Assembly: GCF_022879575.1 (NCBI RefSeq)
Contig: NZ_CP084262.1
Coordinates: forward strand, 62,001 to 126,000
Direction: 5' to 3'
Length of the DNA: 64,000 bases
DNA from: Caballeronia sp. SL2Y3
GTDB lineage: Bacteria; Pseudomonadota; Gammaproteobacteria; Burkholderiales; Burkholderiaceae
Shown here: positions 34,558 to 43,830 of the stretch, piece after piece
Layout of the letters: every line of letters starts with the position of its first letter
Numbering within the stretch: position 1 is the stretch's first letter
Notes under the pieces: generated by a model
Seen by the model: only the letters and a program-made list of their open reading frames with translations
Database searches by the model: none
What the model was told of the DNA's origin: nothing
Program-made: the position numbers and the translations under genes

Positions 34558-35196
34558 TCAAAGGCCGTTCTTGCCTGCAGCGAGGATGAGTCGTAGCCCG
34601 AGCGTTGCGACCATCGTTGCGGCGATACGGTCGATCCAGACTTTCGCGCGTAGATACACATCGCGCGGCCGACGGCTCGAGAAACAGACCGCCACCACGG
34701 TGTACCAGCCGAACTCGATGCAAAAGACGAGCGACGGCAGCACGAAATAACACCAGAGCGGCGGGTGCTGTGGCAGGAGCGCCGCGAAGATGCTGCCGTA
34801 CCAGATCGCGGTCTTCGGGTTACTCAGTTGGGTACCCAGGCCGAGCCAGAACGAGCGGCGCACACTGCCGGTTTCTCGCACGCCGTCGGTCTGCATCGAC
34901 AGCGGCCGCGAGGCCCCGCGCCATATGCGCAGCGCAATGTAGGCGAGATAGAGTCCGCCAGCTATCTTCAACGCAACATAGAGCCACTCGACGGCGAACA
35001 GCAGCGTGTAAAGACCCGCGAGCGCGATTCCGGCGAACGTGATGCCGCCGAGGCCCATGCCCAACGCCGTGGCGAGGCCGTGGGCCCGCGAAAGACCGAC
35101 CGCGTTCCGAGCGACGATGACGAAGCTCGGTCCGGGAACTATCGCGCCGAGAAGAATCGCGAGCAGGATCGCGGATATGGCCGCCGACGTTGTCAT
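34558..35196 (-). CDS. LysE/RhtB-family amino acid exporter
   Basis: The 212-residue inner-membrane protein has about six helices and the family's N-terminal GAIVPGPSFVIVARNAV motif, followed by GLATALGMGLGG and LSNPKTAIWYGSIFA. LysE-superfamily proteins export amino acids or related metabolites using the proton gradient. The GAAGGAG ribosome binding site supports the ATG at 35196. The substrate cannot be predicted; the nearby amino-acid-related genes at 23-33 kb may be chance neighbours. Confidence 0.9.
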   Translation of the reverse strand: MTTSAAISAILLAILLGAIVPGPSFVIVARNAVGLSRAHGLATALGMGLGGITFAGIALAGLYTLLFAVEWLYVALKIAGGLYLAYIALRIWRGASRPLSMQTDGVRETGSVRRSFWLGLGTQLSNPKTAIWYGSIFAALLPQHPPLWCYFVLPSLVFCIEFGWYTVVAVCFSSRRPRDVYLRAKVWIDRIAATMVATLGLRLILAAGKNGL

Positions 35197-35252
35197 TGGA
35201 TGGCTCCTTCGTATGCAAAATGCCGACGCTCGCGTAAGCCAGTTGACCGTGC

Positions 35253-36833
35253 CTACGCGTTGCCGCTCGCCATGCTGTTTTCGTGAACCGCACGATTACG
35301 GCCGGCGCCTTTCGCGCGATAAAGCGCGGCATCGGCGCTGTTGAGCAGCTTGAGCGCATCGTCGCCTTGACGCGGATGAACCGTTGCACATCCGATGCTG
35401 ATCGTGAGCACGCCCTTCAGCGACCTGCTGTTCGGGATGGCAAGTGACTCGACCTTGGCGCGCAGGCGCTCGGCGAAGACGACTGCTGCAGGCGCGGAAG
35501 TGCCGGGCAGCACGATCACGAATTCCTCGCCGCCGTAACGCGCGACGATATCGCCGGGCCGCTGGGCGGCATTCTGCATGCAATCGGCAACTGCCACGAG
35601 CGCATCGTCGCCCATCGCGTGACCGTAGGTGTCGTTATAGAACTTGAAGTGATCGACATCGACGAAGAGTGCCGAGATGGGATAGTCGGCGCGGCGTGCG
35701 CGACGCCACTCTTCGCCGAGACGTCGATCGAGCGCGCGACGGTTGCTCAGGCCCGTCAGCGAGTCCGTGCCGGCGAGGCGCTGCAACTTCTCGAGCGCCA
35801 TGGCGCGCGAACGCAGCGAGATCGCGAGTAGCCAGGAAATGGCCACGAAGCCGCCGCCGAACGTCAGCGTCAGGCCGCCGATGACCGTGCTGCGTTCGCG
35901 CCAGCCTGCGAGCACGTCGTCTTCGGCGGGTGCGACCGCGGCGATCAAATTCGTACCGGGCACGCGCACGAAGGTGTACAGGCGGCGCACGCCATCGAGC
36001 GGAGAAGTGGAAATGTAGGAGCCGGAGCTTTCCTCCTTCATCGAGGCAAACGTCGGCGATGCCGATACGTTGTTCGCTCCGTCGCGAGGCAGCGGCGGCT
36101 TGCGGGCAAGCATGAGACCGTCGCGCTGCACAATGAATACCGATCCCGAGCGTCCAACGTTCACGCGCGACAGCAAGGAATCGAAGTAGCTGACGTTCAT
36201 CGCAATGACCGCGACTCCTGCGAAAGAGCCGTCGGGCGCGTTGATGCGCCGGCTCAACGCGAGAGAGCGTTGACCGCTGCGCAGACGGGAACGGTACGGG
36301 CCGGAAATGTAAAGCCCGACGTCTGGCCGCTCGACGTGGACCTTGAAGTAGTCGCGGTCGTTGAACAGGAGATCGGCATGACCGGAAGGATCGCGTTCGT
36401 CGACGATGCGCCCTTGCGCATTCATCACGAAGGCGCCGCCGATGTAGCTCACGGCCGTCGCGCCGTCGAAAAGGACCAGCCGGCGCAGTTCCGGGGACAG
36501 GCCGGTCACGATTGGATTTTGCATGCCACTTACGATGGATCGCAACGACAGATCGCTCGACTCGATACTGCGTGCAATGTCGGCGCTCAGCGTGGCCACC
36601 ACGTTCGACGATGCGTCGTGCGCGTTCTGCAGCGCCTGTGCGCGACCTTGCCATAGAGCGGCGAACGACAGCACGGCCATCGAAAACGCCACTGCGGTGC
36701 CGATCGCGCCCGCGAGGAGTGGAAAGCGCGAGAAGACGTCGGCTATGCGCACCCATGCATGAGTATTTCGGCGAAACAGCCGTCGCCGGACGGCTCTGCC
36801 GCTCTGACGCATGGCCTTGAATCTACGTGGCAT
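35253..36833 (-). CDS. diguanylate cyclase with periplasmic Cache domain
   Basis: The 526-residue protein makes the second messenger c-di-GMP. It has membrane helix 1 (about 39-62), a periplasmic double-Cache sensor (about 65-305), membrane helix 2 (about 316-340) and a GGDEF domain (about 358-515). The active site reads GGEEF (434-438), a functional variant. The inhibitory site RPGD (425-428) is spaced five residues before it, so product inhibition is expected. The ligand of the Cache domain is unknown. A GGAGA site precedes the ATG. Confidence 0.95.
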   Translation of the reverse strand: MPRRFKAMRQSGRAVRRRLFRRNTHAWVRIADVFSRFPLLAGAIGTAVAFSMAVLSFAALWQGRAQALQNAHDASSNVVATLSADIARSIESSDLSLRSIVSGMQNPIVTGLSPELRRLVLFDGATAVSYIGGAFVMNAQGRIVDERDPSGHADLLFNDRDYFKVHVERPDVGLYISGPYRSRLRSGQRSLALSRRINAPDGSFAGVAVIAMNVSYFDSLLSRVNVGRSGSVFIVQRDGLMLARKPPLPRDGANNVSASPTFASMKEESSGSYISTSPLDGVRRLYTFVRVPGTNLIAAVAPAEDDVLAGWRERSTVIGGLTLTFGGGFVAISWLLAISLRSRAMALEKLQRLAGTDSLTGLSNRRALDRRLGEEWRRARRADYPISALFVDVDHFKFYNDTYGHAMGDDALVAVADCMQNAAQRPGDIVARYGGEEFVIVLPGTSAPAAVVFAERLRAKVESLAIPNSRSLKGVLTISIGCATVHPRQGDDALKLLNSADAALYRAKGAGRNRAVHENSMASGNA

Positions 36834-37032
36834 TCATCTCTCCGTGACGCGAGCGCGTCCCGATTGATCCGCTGCGCGCATGCCTAGCGCTGGGGATGTT
36901 CGGGTGCAGCACTCTTACGTATGCAGTCGTCAGCGAACCTGCGCGTTCGCACTTTCGGATTGTAGATGGGTGCCGGCACGTTTCGACCTTGCTTCGGTCT
37001 TTTGCATGCACTTCGAGAAGTGAAGCTAACAG

Positions 37033-37067
37033 CCGCCGGCTTTTGCATAAGTTTTGTCTACCGGCGG
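37033..37067 (-). terminator. hairpin after secreted hypothetical gene
   Basis: CCGCCGG (37033-37039) pairs with CCGGCGG (37061-37067) over a 21-base loop containing TTTTGCATAAG. It begins 5 bases after the stop of the minus-strand gene; there is no T-run, so termination is uncertain. Confidence 0.35.
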
Positions 37068-37071
37068 GTGT

Positions 37072-37926
37072 CTATTTGCCAAGACGCAGACGCCTTGTGA
37101 TGACCGTGCCGTCGTTCCGGTCCACCAGCCAGAGCGCATCGATGCGACCGTGCAACGTCGATGTTCTCCTCGTAATGTCCGTGGGTTCTTCGTCGGTCGG
37201 CTCGCTGTGTTCCGTCCGGTCCGAGAGATACGGTGGCTCGAGTGAGCAGACGATGACGATCGCGAAGTCATCGCTGCCACGTGATGCGTCGAACGTTGGT
37301 ACGACGGCTCGCCCCCGCACGGTAGTTTTGGCGCGCTCGCCAGTTTCGAGCTGGATCGTGTCGATGGTCTGAACGAACCCCTTTGCCTTGGCTTCGGGTG
37401 CGATCACCAGCTTGCGTCCGCTCTGCCCGTGGACCTGGCGTTTCAGGAGGATGGCGTCCCGCTGGTCGGGCGCGGCAAGCGATACATCGATCGACAGAAG
37501 TTTCTTTTTGGATTCGAAACGCACGCCGTAGGCCGCAGGAATAACGAATACAAAAGTTCTGTCCGGACGGGATGCGTCGTTGATCGACGACCGGTGCCCG
37601 GTTGCAACAAAGGGCCGCGACAGAAAGCTGCGAACACGACTGCTCACGGATGGGTTCGACGTTGCAACCTGCTGCCCGGGATTCGTCGCCGCCGCCAACG
37701 AATCTCGCACATGCTCGGGATCGTCGCCTGCGAAATGAGGCGGCAGCGATTCGGCAGAAAGAATACCGGCGGCGGTGGCGCTCGGGGCGCTTGCGGCAAG
37801 CCCTGCGCTCCCAGCACTCCCTTGCGCTGCGCTGCGCGCCGCTTGCGCATGTAAAGCGATCGACAGGCAGAGCGCCGTGCCAGCAGCGCGAGCCACGGTG
37901 TTGCGGCCTGATAGTGAAAAAGACAC
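37072..37926 (-). CDS. hypothetical secreted protein
   Basis: The 284-residue product starts with a signal peptide (about 10-32, AAGTALCLSIALHAQAA) and an Ala/Ser-rich linker, then a soluble domain (about 75-284) with mixed beta-like segments (RTFVFVIPAAYGVRFESKKK, DDFAIVIVCSLEPPYLSD, STLHGRIDALWLVDRNDGTVITRRLRL). No catalytic motif or known family is apparent. It is probably periplasmic. It stands alone between the diguanylate cyclase and the dehydrogenase gene, with a TTGCATGCAA palindrome about 95 bases upstream. Confidence 0.65.
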   Translation of the reverse strand: MSFSLSGRNTVARAAGTALCLSIALHAQAARSAAQGSAGSAGLAASAPSATAAGILSAESLPPHFAGDDPEHVRDSLAAATNPGQQVATSNPSVSSRVRSFLSRPFVATGHRSSINDASRPDRTFVFVIPAAYGVRFESKKKLLSIDVSLAAPDQRDAILLKRQVHGQSGRKLVIAPEAKAKGFVQTIDTIQLETGERAKTTVRGRAVVPTFDASRGSDDFAIVIVCSLEPPYLSDRTEHSEPTDEEPTDITRRTSTLHGRIDALWLVDRNDGTVITRRLRLGK

Positions 37927-38020
37927 GTACCTACCCCTGGCAAACGTCGCCGAGTCACGGAGAAGCGGCTATCTTAAAATAAAAGCAGGGGAATCGGCCG
38001 CGCCGTTTGCATTTCGAACT

Positions 38021-38030
38021 TTGCATGCAA
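38021..38030. repeat. TTGCATGCAA palindrome
   Basis: A perfect 10-base palindrome, accompanied by GTTTGCAT 16 bases to its left. It is identical to the centre of the candidate operator at 23400-23415 and belongs to the boundary-motif family. Confidence 0.5.
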
Positions 38031-38190
38031 CTAAGCAGGTCGGCCATGCGGTTGTGTGCTCCACGGTGGAGAGCCAAAGGAGGCTCACTGGGTGCGACTC
38101 AATGGCGGACAAGGGAAGAAGCGGCGTCCCCGACTGTCGCCGGCCCCGACTGGCCTCACGCGTCGGACAGCCGCATTCGCCTGGACGAGG

Positions 38191-39291
38191 CTAGTCGTTC
38201 CGCCGCTGCATTGAGTCAACCCCGCCGCGCTCGATGAACGCGCACACTGCGGCCGTCACTTGCGCAGTCGTCGCGTTGCCGCCGAGATCGCCCGTGTGCA
38301 ACGATCTGTCCGCCGTCGCGGCTTCGATCGCGGCCATCACTCGCTGCGCCGCTTCGGATTCTCCGAGATGCTCGAGCAGCATCACGACCGACCAGAATGT
38401 GCCGATCGGATTGGCCAGACCCTTGCCCATGATGTCAAATGCCGAGCCGTGGATCGGCTCGAACATGGACGGATAGCGGCGCTCGGGGTCGATGTTGCCG
38501 GTCGGCGCAATGCCCAGACTGCCCGCCAGCGCGGCTGCGAGATCGCTGAGAATATCGGCATGCAGATTCGTCGCGACGATGGTGTCCAGCGTCGCGGGGC
38601 GGTTCACCATGCGCGCGGTCGCGGCATCGACGAGTTCCTTGTCCCACGTCACGTCGCTGAATTCCTCCGCGCCTTGCTGCGCGATTTCGTCCCACATCAC
38701 CATGGCGTGACGCTGCGCATTGCTCTTCGTGATGACGGTCAAATGCTTGCGGGGACGCGACTGCGCAAGTTTGAATGCAAAACGCATGATTCGCTCGACG
38801 CCAGCGCGCGTCATGATTGAAACGTCGGTCGCGGCTTCGAGCGGATGACCCTGATGCACTCGCCCGCCGACACCCGAGTACTCGCCCTCCGAATTTTCAC
38901 GAACGATGACCCAGTCCAGGTCCTTCGGTCCGCAGTGTTTGAGCGGCGCGTCGATGCCTGGCAGGATGCGCGTCGGGCGGACGTTCGCGTACTGATCGAG
39001 GCCCTGGCAGATGCGCAGGCGCAGGCCCCATAGCGTGATGTGATCCGGCACGCCCGGATCTCCTGCCGAGCCGAAGAGGATGGCGTCTTTGTTGCGAAGC
39101 GCGTCGAGGCCATCGCTAGGCATCATGACGCCGTGCCGACGGTAGTAGTCGGCGCCCCAATCGAAGTTTTCGACTTCGAATACAAAATTACCCGTGCTGC
39201 GAGCGAGCGTTTCAAGAACCTGTCGTCCGGCGGGCACGACTTCCTTGCCGATGCCGTCACCAGGAATGGTCGCAATGCGATATGTCTTCAA
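38191..39291 (-). CDS. tartrate dehydrogenase/D-malate dehydrogenase (decarboxylating)
   Basis: The 366-residue enzyme belongs to the isocitrate/isopropylmalate dehydrogenase superfamily: IATIPGDGIGKEVVP, LYANVRP-like LDQYANVRPTRILPG, VIVRENSEGEYSGVGG, TKSNAQRHAMVMWDEIA and the NAD site EPIHGSAFDIMGKGLANPIG. The missing leucine-loop residues and the RENSEGEY segment fit the TtuC/DmlA group, which oxidises and decarboxylates D-malate, tartrate or related acids with NAD+ and a divalent metal. Which of these it prefers cannot be decided. No regulator is adjacent. Confidence 0.9.
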   Translation of the reverse strand: MKTYRIATIPGDGIGKEVVPAGRQVLETLARSTGNFVFEVENFDWGADYYRRHGVMMPSDGLDALRNKDAILFGSAGDPGVPDHITLWGLRLRICQGLDQYANVRPTRILPGIDAPLKHCGPKDLDWVIVRENSEGEYSGVGGRVHQGHPLEAATDVSIMTRAGVERIMRFAFKLAQSRPRKHLTVITKSNAQRHAMVMWDEIAQQGAEEFSDVTWDKELVDAATARMVNRPATLDTIVATNLHADILSDLAAALAGSLGIAPTGNIDPERRYPSMFEPIHGSAFDIMGKGLANPIGTFWSVVMLLEHLGESEAAQRVMAAIEAATADRSLHTGDLGGNATTAQVTAAVCAFIERGGVDSMQRRND

Positions 39292-39401
39292 CTCTTTCTC
39301 CTGATCCGTCGAATTTCAACGTTACCCACGTTATCGATTGCCAGCCTTAGAAGCCGCGCATCAGCCCGCGAAACCTCGACATAGTCGCTATGGGCGGTCG
39401 A

Positions 39402-39421
39402 GCATTCTGCATGCAGAATGC
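39402..39421. repeat. perfect 20-bp palindrome GCATTCTGCATGCAGAATGC
   Basis: This is the cleanest member of the boundary-motif family. It lies in the 293-base divergent gap between the dehydrogenase and the HlyD-type gene, 110 bases from the first and 163 from the second. Confidence 0.85.
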
Positions 39422-39584
39422 CACGAGTCGCGCCTGCATTGCGAAGCCGATCATAAACCGCAGGCGTGAGCGAAAGCACCTGTAAGCTCCGGCGCTATAC
39501 TGAGCATCCCTTCACCGCAACACGCGCCGGACTGCTGCCTCAGGCAGCCATCTCTCAGGCATCCAACGGCGCTTACGTCAGAAA

Positions 39585-40799
39585 TTGGCTGAACACGACC
39601 TAGAAAAGTTAAGAATTGATCGGACAACAGGTCCGGGCGCCTTGGCGCCGCGGAGGCGGCGCAACTGGCTCCGCTACGCGGTCGTCCTGGTCCTCGTTCT
39701 CGTGCTGATCGGCGCCGCTCTTCGGTTTGCCGGGCCGCAGACTGTCGAGACGACCACCGTGACGTCCGTGTACCCATCGCAGAGCTTTACCATTTTGAAT
39801 GCAACCGGTTATGTTGTGCCGCAGCGGAAGGCGGCAGTCGCATCCAAGGCACAAGGGCGCGTCGAATGGCTCGGCGTACTCGAGGGGACGCCGGTGAAGG
39901 AAGGGCAGATCATTGCGCGGCTCGAGAGCGCGGATGTGGCCGCGGCGCTCGCTCAGGCGCAGGCACAAGTGAAAGTCGCTCAAGCGAATCTGCAGTTGCA
40001 ACGGGCCGAACTCGAGAATGCATCAGCCAATCTGAAGCGTTCACTCGTGCTCGCTCCACACGGCGCAATCTCCGCTTCCCAATACGACGCCGACCGCTCG
40101 CGTTTCGATAAGGCGAAAGCGTCGATCAACAGCGAGCAAGCGGCCATTCAATCTGCGCAGGCGAATGCGCGCGCGGCTCAGGTCGCCGTTGATCAGACGG
40201 TGATTCGCGCACCGTTCGATGGCGTCGTGATCGAGAAACACGCGAACGTCGGCGACAACATCACGCCGTTCTCGTCCGCATCGGACAGCAAGGGGGCGGT
40301 CGTCACCATTGCAGACATGAAGACGCTCGAAGTCGAAGCCGATGTGGCGGAATCGAACATCGGACATATCACCGTCGATCAACCCTGCGAGATTCAACTC
40401 GACGCGTTGCCGGAGACGCGTTTTGCGGGCCGTGTATCGCGCATCGTGCCGACCGTCGATCGCTCGAAAGCCACGGTGCTCGTGAAGGTGCGTTTCGTCG
40501 AACGCGATGAGCGCGTGCTTCCCGATATGAGCGCGAAAGTCGCTTTTCTCTCGAAGCCAGTGCCCTCGGATCAGAGGAAAGCCGTCGTGGCCGTGCAGCC
40601 CGCTGCGATCGTCACACGCGAGGGCAAAAAGGTGGTGTATAGGGTCGACAACGACAAAGTGCGCGAAGTGCCGGTGACAACGGGCGAGCGCATCGGCGAC
40701 GTGTTGGCCGTTTCGGGCGTAAAGCCTGGCGATACGCTCGTGCTCGCGCCCGGCGACAAGATCAAAAACGGCGCGAGCGTCACCGTGGCGAAGAAATAG
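39585..40799 (+). CDS. HlyD/MacA-type periplasmic adaptor
   Basis: The 404-residue protein has a short cytoplasmic N terminus, one membrane anchor (about 29-48, a run of Val/Leu), then a biotinyl-lipoyl-like half (AKGRVEWLGVLEGTPVKEGQIIARLE), a coiled-coil hairpin rich in Ala/Gln (about 110-195), and beta-barrel domains. It would bridge the ABC exporter encoded next to an outer-membrane channel. The start is TTG with no good ribosome binding site, so it is provisional. The following ATPase gene starts one base after its stop. Confidence 0.88.
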   Translation: MAEHDLEKLRIDRTTGPGALAPRRRRNWLRYAVVLVLVLVLIGAALRFAGPQTVETTTVTSVYPSQSFTILNATGYVVPQRKAAVASKAQGRVEWLGVLEGTPVKEGQIIARLESADVAAALAQAQAQVKVAQANLQLQRAELENASANLKRSLVLAPHGAISASQYDADRSRFDKAKASINSEQAAIQSAQANARAAQVAVDQTVIRAPFDGVVIEKHANVGDNITPFSSASDSKGAVVTIADMKTLEVEADVAESNIGHITVDQPCEIQLDALPETRFAGRVSRIVPTVDRSKATVLVKVRFVERDERVLPDMSAKVAFLSKPVPSDQRKAVVAVQPAAIVTREGKKVVYRVDNDKVREVPVTTGERIGDVLAVSGVKPGDTLVLAPGDKIKNGASVTVAKK

Positions 40800-40800
40800 C

Positions 40801-41493
40801 GTGACCACAGCGCCATTGATTCAGATCAGCCACGTCGCGAAGTCGTACCGGCGCGGCGTGCAAACGGTACCCGTGCTGACCGACATTACCCTGTCCATTG
40901 CCGAGGGCGACTTTGTCGCGCTGATGGGGCCGTCAGGTTCGGGCAAGAGCACGTTGCTCAATCTCATTGCCGGCATCGACCGGCCGGACAGCGGCGAGCT
41001 GCGCGTCGGCGGGCTCGACATTACCCGCTTGCCCGAGGCGGCGCTCGCGGACTGGCGCGCATCGAATGTCGGCTTCATCTTCCAGTTCTATAACCTGATG
41101 CCGGTGCTTTCCGCTTTCGAGAACGTCGAGCTTCCGCTGATGCTTACGCGCCTTTCGCGTGCAGAGCGGCGCGAGCGTGTCGCGATGGTGCTCGACATGG
41201 TGAACATGAGCGAGCGCATGAGCCATTATCCGTCGGAGCTTTCGGGCGGGCAGCAGCAACGCGTCGCGATCGCGCGTGCGGTCGTGACCGATCCGAAGCT
41301 GATCGTCGCTGACGAACCGACGGGTGACCTCGACCGCACGTCCGCGTCCGAAGTGCTGACCATGTTGCAGCGTCTGAACGATCGCCTCGGAAAAACGATC
41401 ATCATGGTGACGCACGACGCGCACGCGGCGAACGCAGCGAGAAAGCTCGTGCATCTGGAGAAGGGCGAACTCATCGATGCCGAGGCGCGCTGA
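40801..41493 (+). CDS. ABC transporter ATPase (MacB/LolD type)
   Basis: The 230-residue ATPase has Walker A GPSGSGKST, signature LSGGQQQR, Walker B LIVADEPTGDLD and a downstream switch His in VTHDAHA. The TGDLDR pattern is typical of MacB, LolD and FtsE-like mechanotransmission ATPases. The start is GTG, one base after the HlyD stop. It powers the two FtsX-like permeases encoded next. Confidence 0.95.
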   Translation: MTTAPLIQISHVAKSYRRGVQTVPVLTDITLSIAEGDFVALMGPSGSGKSTLLNLIAGIDRPDSGELRVGGLDITRLPEAALADWRASNVGFIFQFYNLMPVLSAFENVELPLMLTRLSRAERRERVAMVLDMVNMSERMSHYPSELSGGQQQRVAIARAVVTDPKLIVADEPTGDLDRTSASEVLTMLQRLNDRLGKTIIMVTHDAHAANAARKLVHLEKGELIDAEAR

Positions 41494-41496
41494 CAC

Positions 41497-42651
41497 ATGT
41501 ATGCGCTCAAGCTGATTCTTCGCAATGCGACGCGCCATCGATTACGTACTGCGTTGACCGTCCTCGGCTTGACCATTGCCGTGCTCGCGTATGGTTTGCT
41601 CTATACGGTCGTCGATGCTTGGTATGCCGGTGCGGCGGCTGCATCCAACGCGAGGCTCGTCACGCGCAATGCAATATCACTCGTATTCCCGCTGCCGCTC
41701 GCCTACGAGAACCGCATTCGCGGCGTCGAGGGCGTCACGATGGTTGCGCGCTCGAACTGGTTCGGCGGCATCTACCGGGACCCGAAGAATTTCTTTGCGC
41801 AGTTCGCCGTATCCGACAATTACCTCGACCTCTACCCGGAGTTGGTCATAACGCCGCAAGCGCGCGCCGACTACCGTCGCGATCGCAAAGGCTGTCTCAT
41901 CGGACGTCAGCTTGCGACGCAATACGGCTTCAAAGTGGGTGATGTCATTCCTCTCAAGGGCACCATCTATCCGGGCACGTGGGACTTCGTCGTGCGCGGC
42001 ATCATGGAAGGGCGCGACGAATCCACCATTACGCGGCAGCTCGTCTTTCACTGGGAATATCTCAACGAAACGATTCGAAAGACCACGAAGCGCAACGTGG
42101 ATCAAGTGGGCGTATATGTCGTCGGCATCGACGATCCTGATAATGGCGCGACGGTTTCCCGTAACATCGATGCGGTTTTCAAGAACTCGCTAGCGGAGAC
42201 GTTGACCGAAACGGAACAGGCCTTTCAGCTCGGCTTTGTCGCGATGTCGAATCAGATCATCGCGGCGATACGCGTAGTGTCGTATGTAGTCATCCTTATT
42301 ATCATGGCGGTGATGGCGAATGCCATGGCGATGAGTGCGCGCGAGCGTACAGTCGAGTACGCGACGCTCAAGGCGCTCGGCTTCGGCCCCGCGTTTCTCT
42401 CGACACTGGTGTTCGGCGAATCGCTCGCGATTTGTGCGATCGGCGGCGGCATTGGCATACTGGCCACCCCGCCTGCCGCCGTAGTATTCCAGCATGCGAC
42501 GGGCGGCGTGTTTCCAGTCTTCAAGGTGTCGCACGAAACGATGCTGTTGCAGGGCGCATGCGCATTCGTGATTGCGCTTTCAGCGGCGATCGTGCCGGCG
42601 GTGCAGGCTAGCCGCGTGCGTATCGTCGAAGGCCTGCGGGCAATTGGTTGA
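41497..42651 (+). CDS. FtsX-like ABC permease 1
   Basis: The 384-residue protein has a first membrane helix (about 15-38), a large periplasmic domain (about 40-250) and three C-terminal helices (about 262-380, with ARERTVEYATLKALGFGPAFLSTLVFGE). This is the MacB/FtsX topology. It starts three bases after the ATPase stop. The periplasmic domain probably contacts the HlyD adaptor. Four FtsX-type helices per subunit and two permease genes suggest a heterodimer. Confidence 0.92.
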   Translation: MYALKLILRNATRHRLRTALTVLGLTIAVLAYGLLYTVVDAWYAGAAAASNARLVTRNAISLVFPLPLAYENRIRGVEGVTMVARSNWFGGIYRDPKNFFAQFAVSDNYLDLYPELVITPQARADYRRDRKGCLIGRQLATQYGFKVGDVIPLKGTIYPGTWDFVVRGIMEGRDESTITRQLVFHWEYLNETIRKTTKRNVDQVGVYVVGIDDPDNGATVSRNIDAVFKNSLAETLTETEQAFQLGFVAMSNQIIAAIRVVSYVVILIIMAVMANAMAMSARERTVEYATLKALGFGPAFLSTLVFGESLAICAIGGGIGILATPPAAVVFQHATGGVFPVFKVSHETMLLQGACAFVIALSAAIVPAVQASRVRIVEGLRAIG

Positions 42652-42663
42652 GGACATACGGCG

Positions 42664-43830
42664 ATGGCCATTCCCGTCACCTACGTCGCACGCAACCTAT
42701 GGGCGCGCCGTCTCACGACGCTTCTGACCGCTAGCGGCCTCGCGCTCGTCGTGTTCGTTTTTGCCACCGTGCTGATGCTGGACGCGGGCCTCAAAAAGAC
42801 GCTCGTCTCCACGGGAGAGCGCGATAACGTGGTGGTGATCCGCAAGGGCGCGGAGACGGAGATACAGAGTTCCGTCGATCGCGCGCAAGCGAACGTGATG
42901 GAGATGCATCCGTCGGTCGCGAGGAATGGCGATGGTCAGCCTCTCGCTTCGAAGGAAACTGTCGTGCTGATCTCTCTCATCAAGCTCGGTGCGAATACGC
43001 CTGCCAACGTAGTGATACGCGGCGTTTCCCCGATGGGTGTCGAATTGCGCCCGCAGGTGAAGCTGTCGGCAGGGCGCATGTTCAGGCGTGGATCGTCGGA
43101 AATCATCGTGGGCAGCAATATCGCGAAGGGGTTCGCCGGTACACGCATCGGCGACCACTTGCGGTTTGCGCAACGCGACTGGACCATAGTCGGTCATTTC
43201 GATGCGGGCGGCAGCGGCTTCGACTCCGAGATATGGGGCGATGTCGATCAACTCATGCAGTCGTTTCGCCGAACCAGTTACTCGTCGATGGTCGTGCGCC
43301 TCGTTCGCAGCGACGCGCTAGAACGCTTCAGGACCGACATCGACACAGACCCGCGCCTCGCGGACGAAGCCAAGCGCGAGCAGGTCTTTTATGGCGATCA
43401 GTCGAAGGCGCTGTCGACGTTCATCAACATACTCGGCTTCACTCTCTCGATCATCTTCTCGATTGCAGCGATGATCGGGGCGATGATCACGATGTATGCG
43501 TCGGTCGCCAATCGCGTGGCCGAGATCGGGACCCTGCGTGCGCTCGGCTTCAAGCGGTTCGACGTTCTGCTCGCGTTCTTGCTGGAGGCGCTGTTGCTCG
43601 GCCTCGTGGGCGGCATGGCGGGCTTATGCTGCGCTTCCTTGATGCAGTTCGCCTCGTTCTCGACAACCAACTTCCAGACGTTTTCCGACCTGTCGTTCCG
43701 TTTCATGCTTACGCCTGCAGTGGTATTCCAGACTGTCGTCTTCTCGCTCGTCATGGGTATCGTAGGCGGCTTTCTGCCCGCGCTCAGGGCATCGAAAATG
43801 AATATCGTCGATGCGTTGAGAGCGCATTAA
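42664..43830 (+). CDS. FtsX-like ABC permease 2
   Basis: The 388-residue protein has the same plan as its neighbour: helix 1 (about 17-40), periplasmic domain (about 45-265) and three C-terminal helices (about 270-385, VANRVAEIGTLRALGFKRFDVLLAFLLEALLLG). A GAGGA ribosome binding site lies 12 bases upstream. It would pair with permease 1. The exported compound (lipid, peptide or drug) is unknown, and no outer-membrane channel gene lies beside it. Confidence 0.92.
   Translation: MAIPVTYVARNLWARRLTTLLTASGLALVVFVFATVLMLDAGLKKTLVSTGERDNVVVIRKGAETEIQSSVDRAQANVMEMHPSVARNGDGQPLASKETVVLISLIKLGANTPANVVIRGVSPMGVELRPQVKLSAGRMFRRGSSEIIVGSNIAKGFAGTRIGDHLRFAQRDWTIVGHFDAGGSGFDSEIWGDVDQLMQSFRRTSYSSMVVRLVRSDALERFRTDIDTDPRLADEAKREQVFYGDQSKALSTFINILGFTLSIIFSIAAMIGAMITMYASVANRVAEIGTLRALGFKRFDVLLAFLLEALLLGLVGGMAGLCCASLMQFASFSTTNFQTFSDLSFRFMLTPAVVFQTVVFSLVMGIVGGFLPALRASKMNIVDALRAH

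Noticed and set aside
40801..43830. lipoprotein-release (LolCDE) system as the identity of the ABC genes
   Set aside because: The ATPase would fit, but a HlyD adaptor encoded in the same operon and two dissimilar FtsX permeases fit a MacAB-like exporter better.
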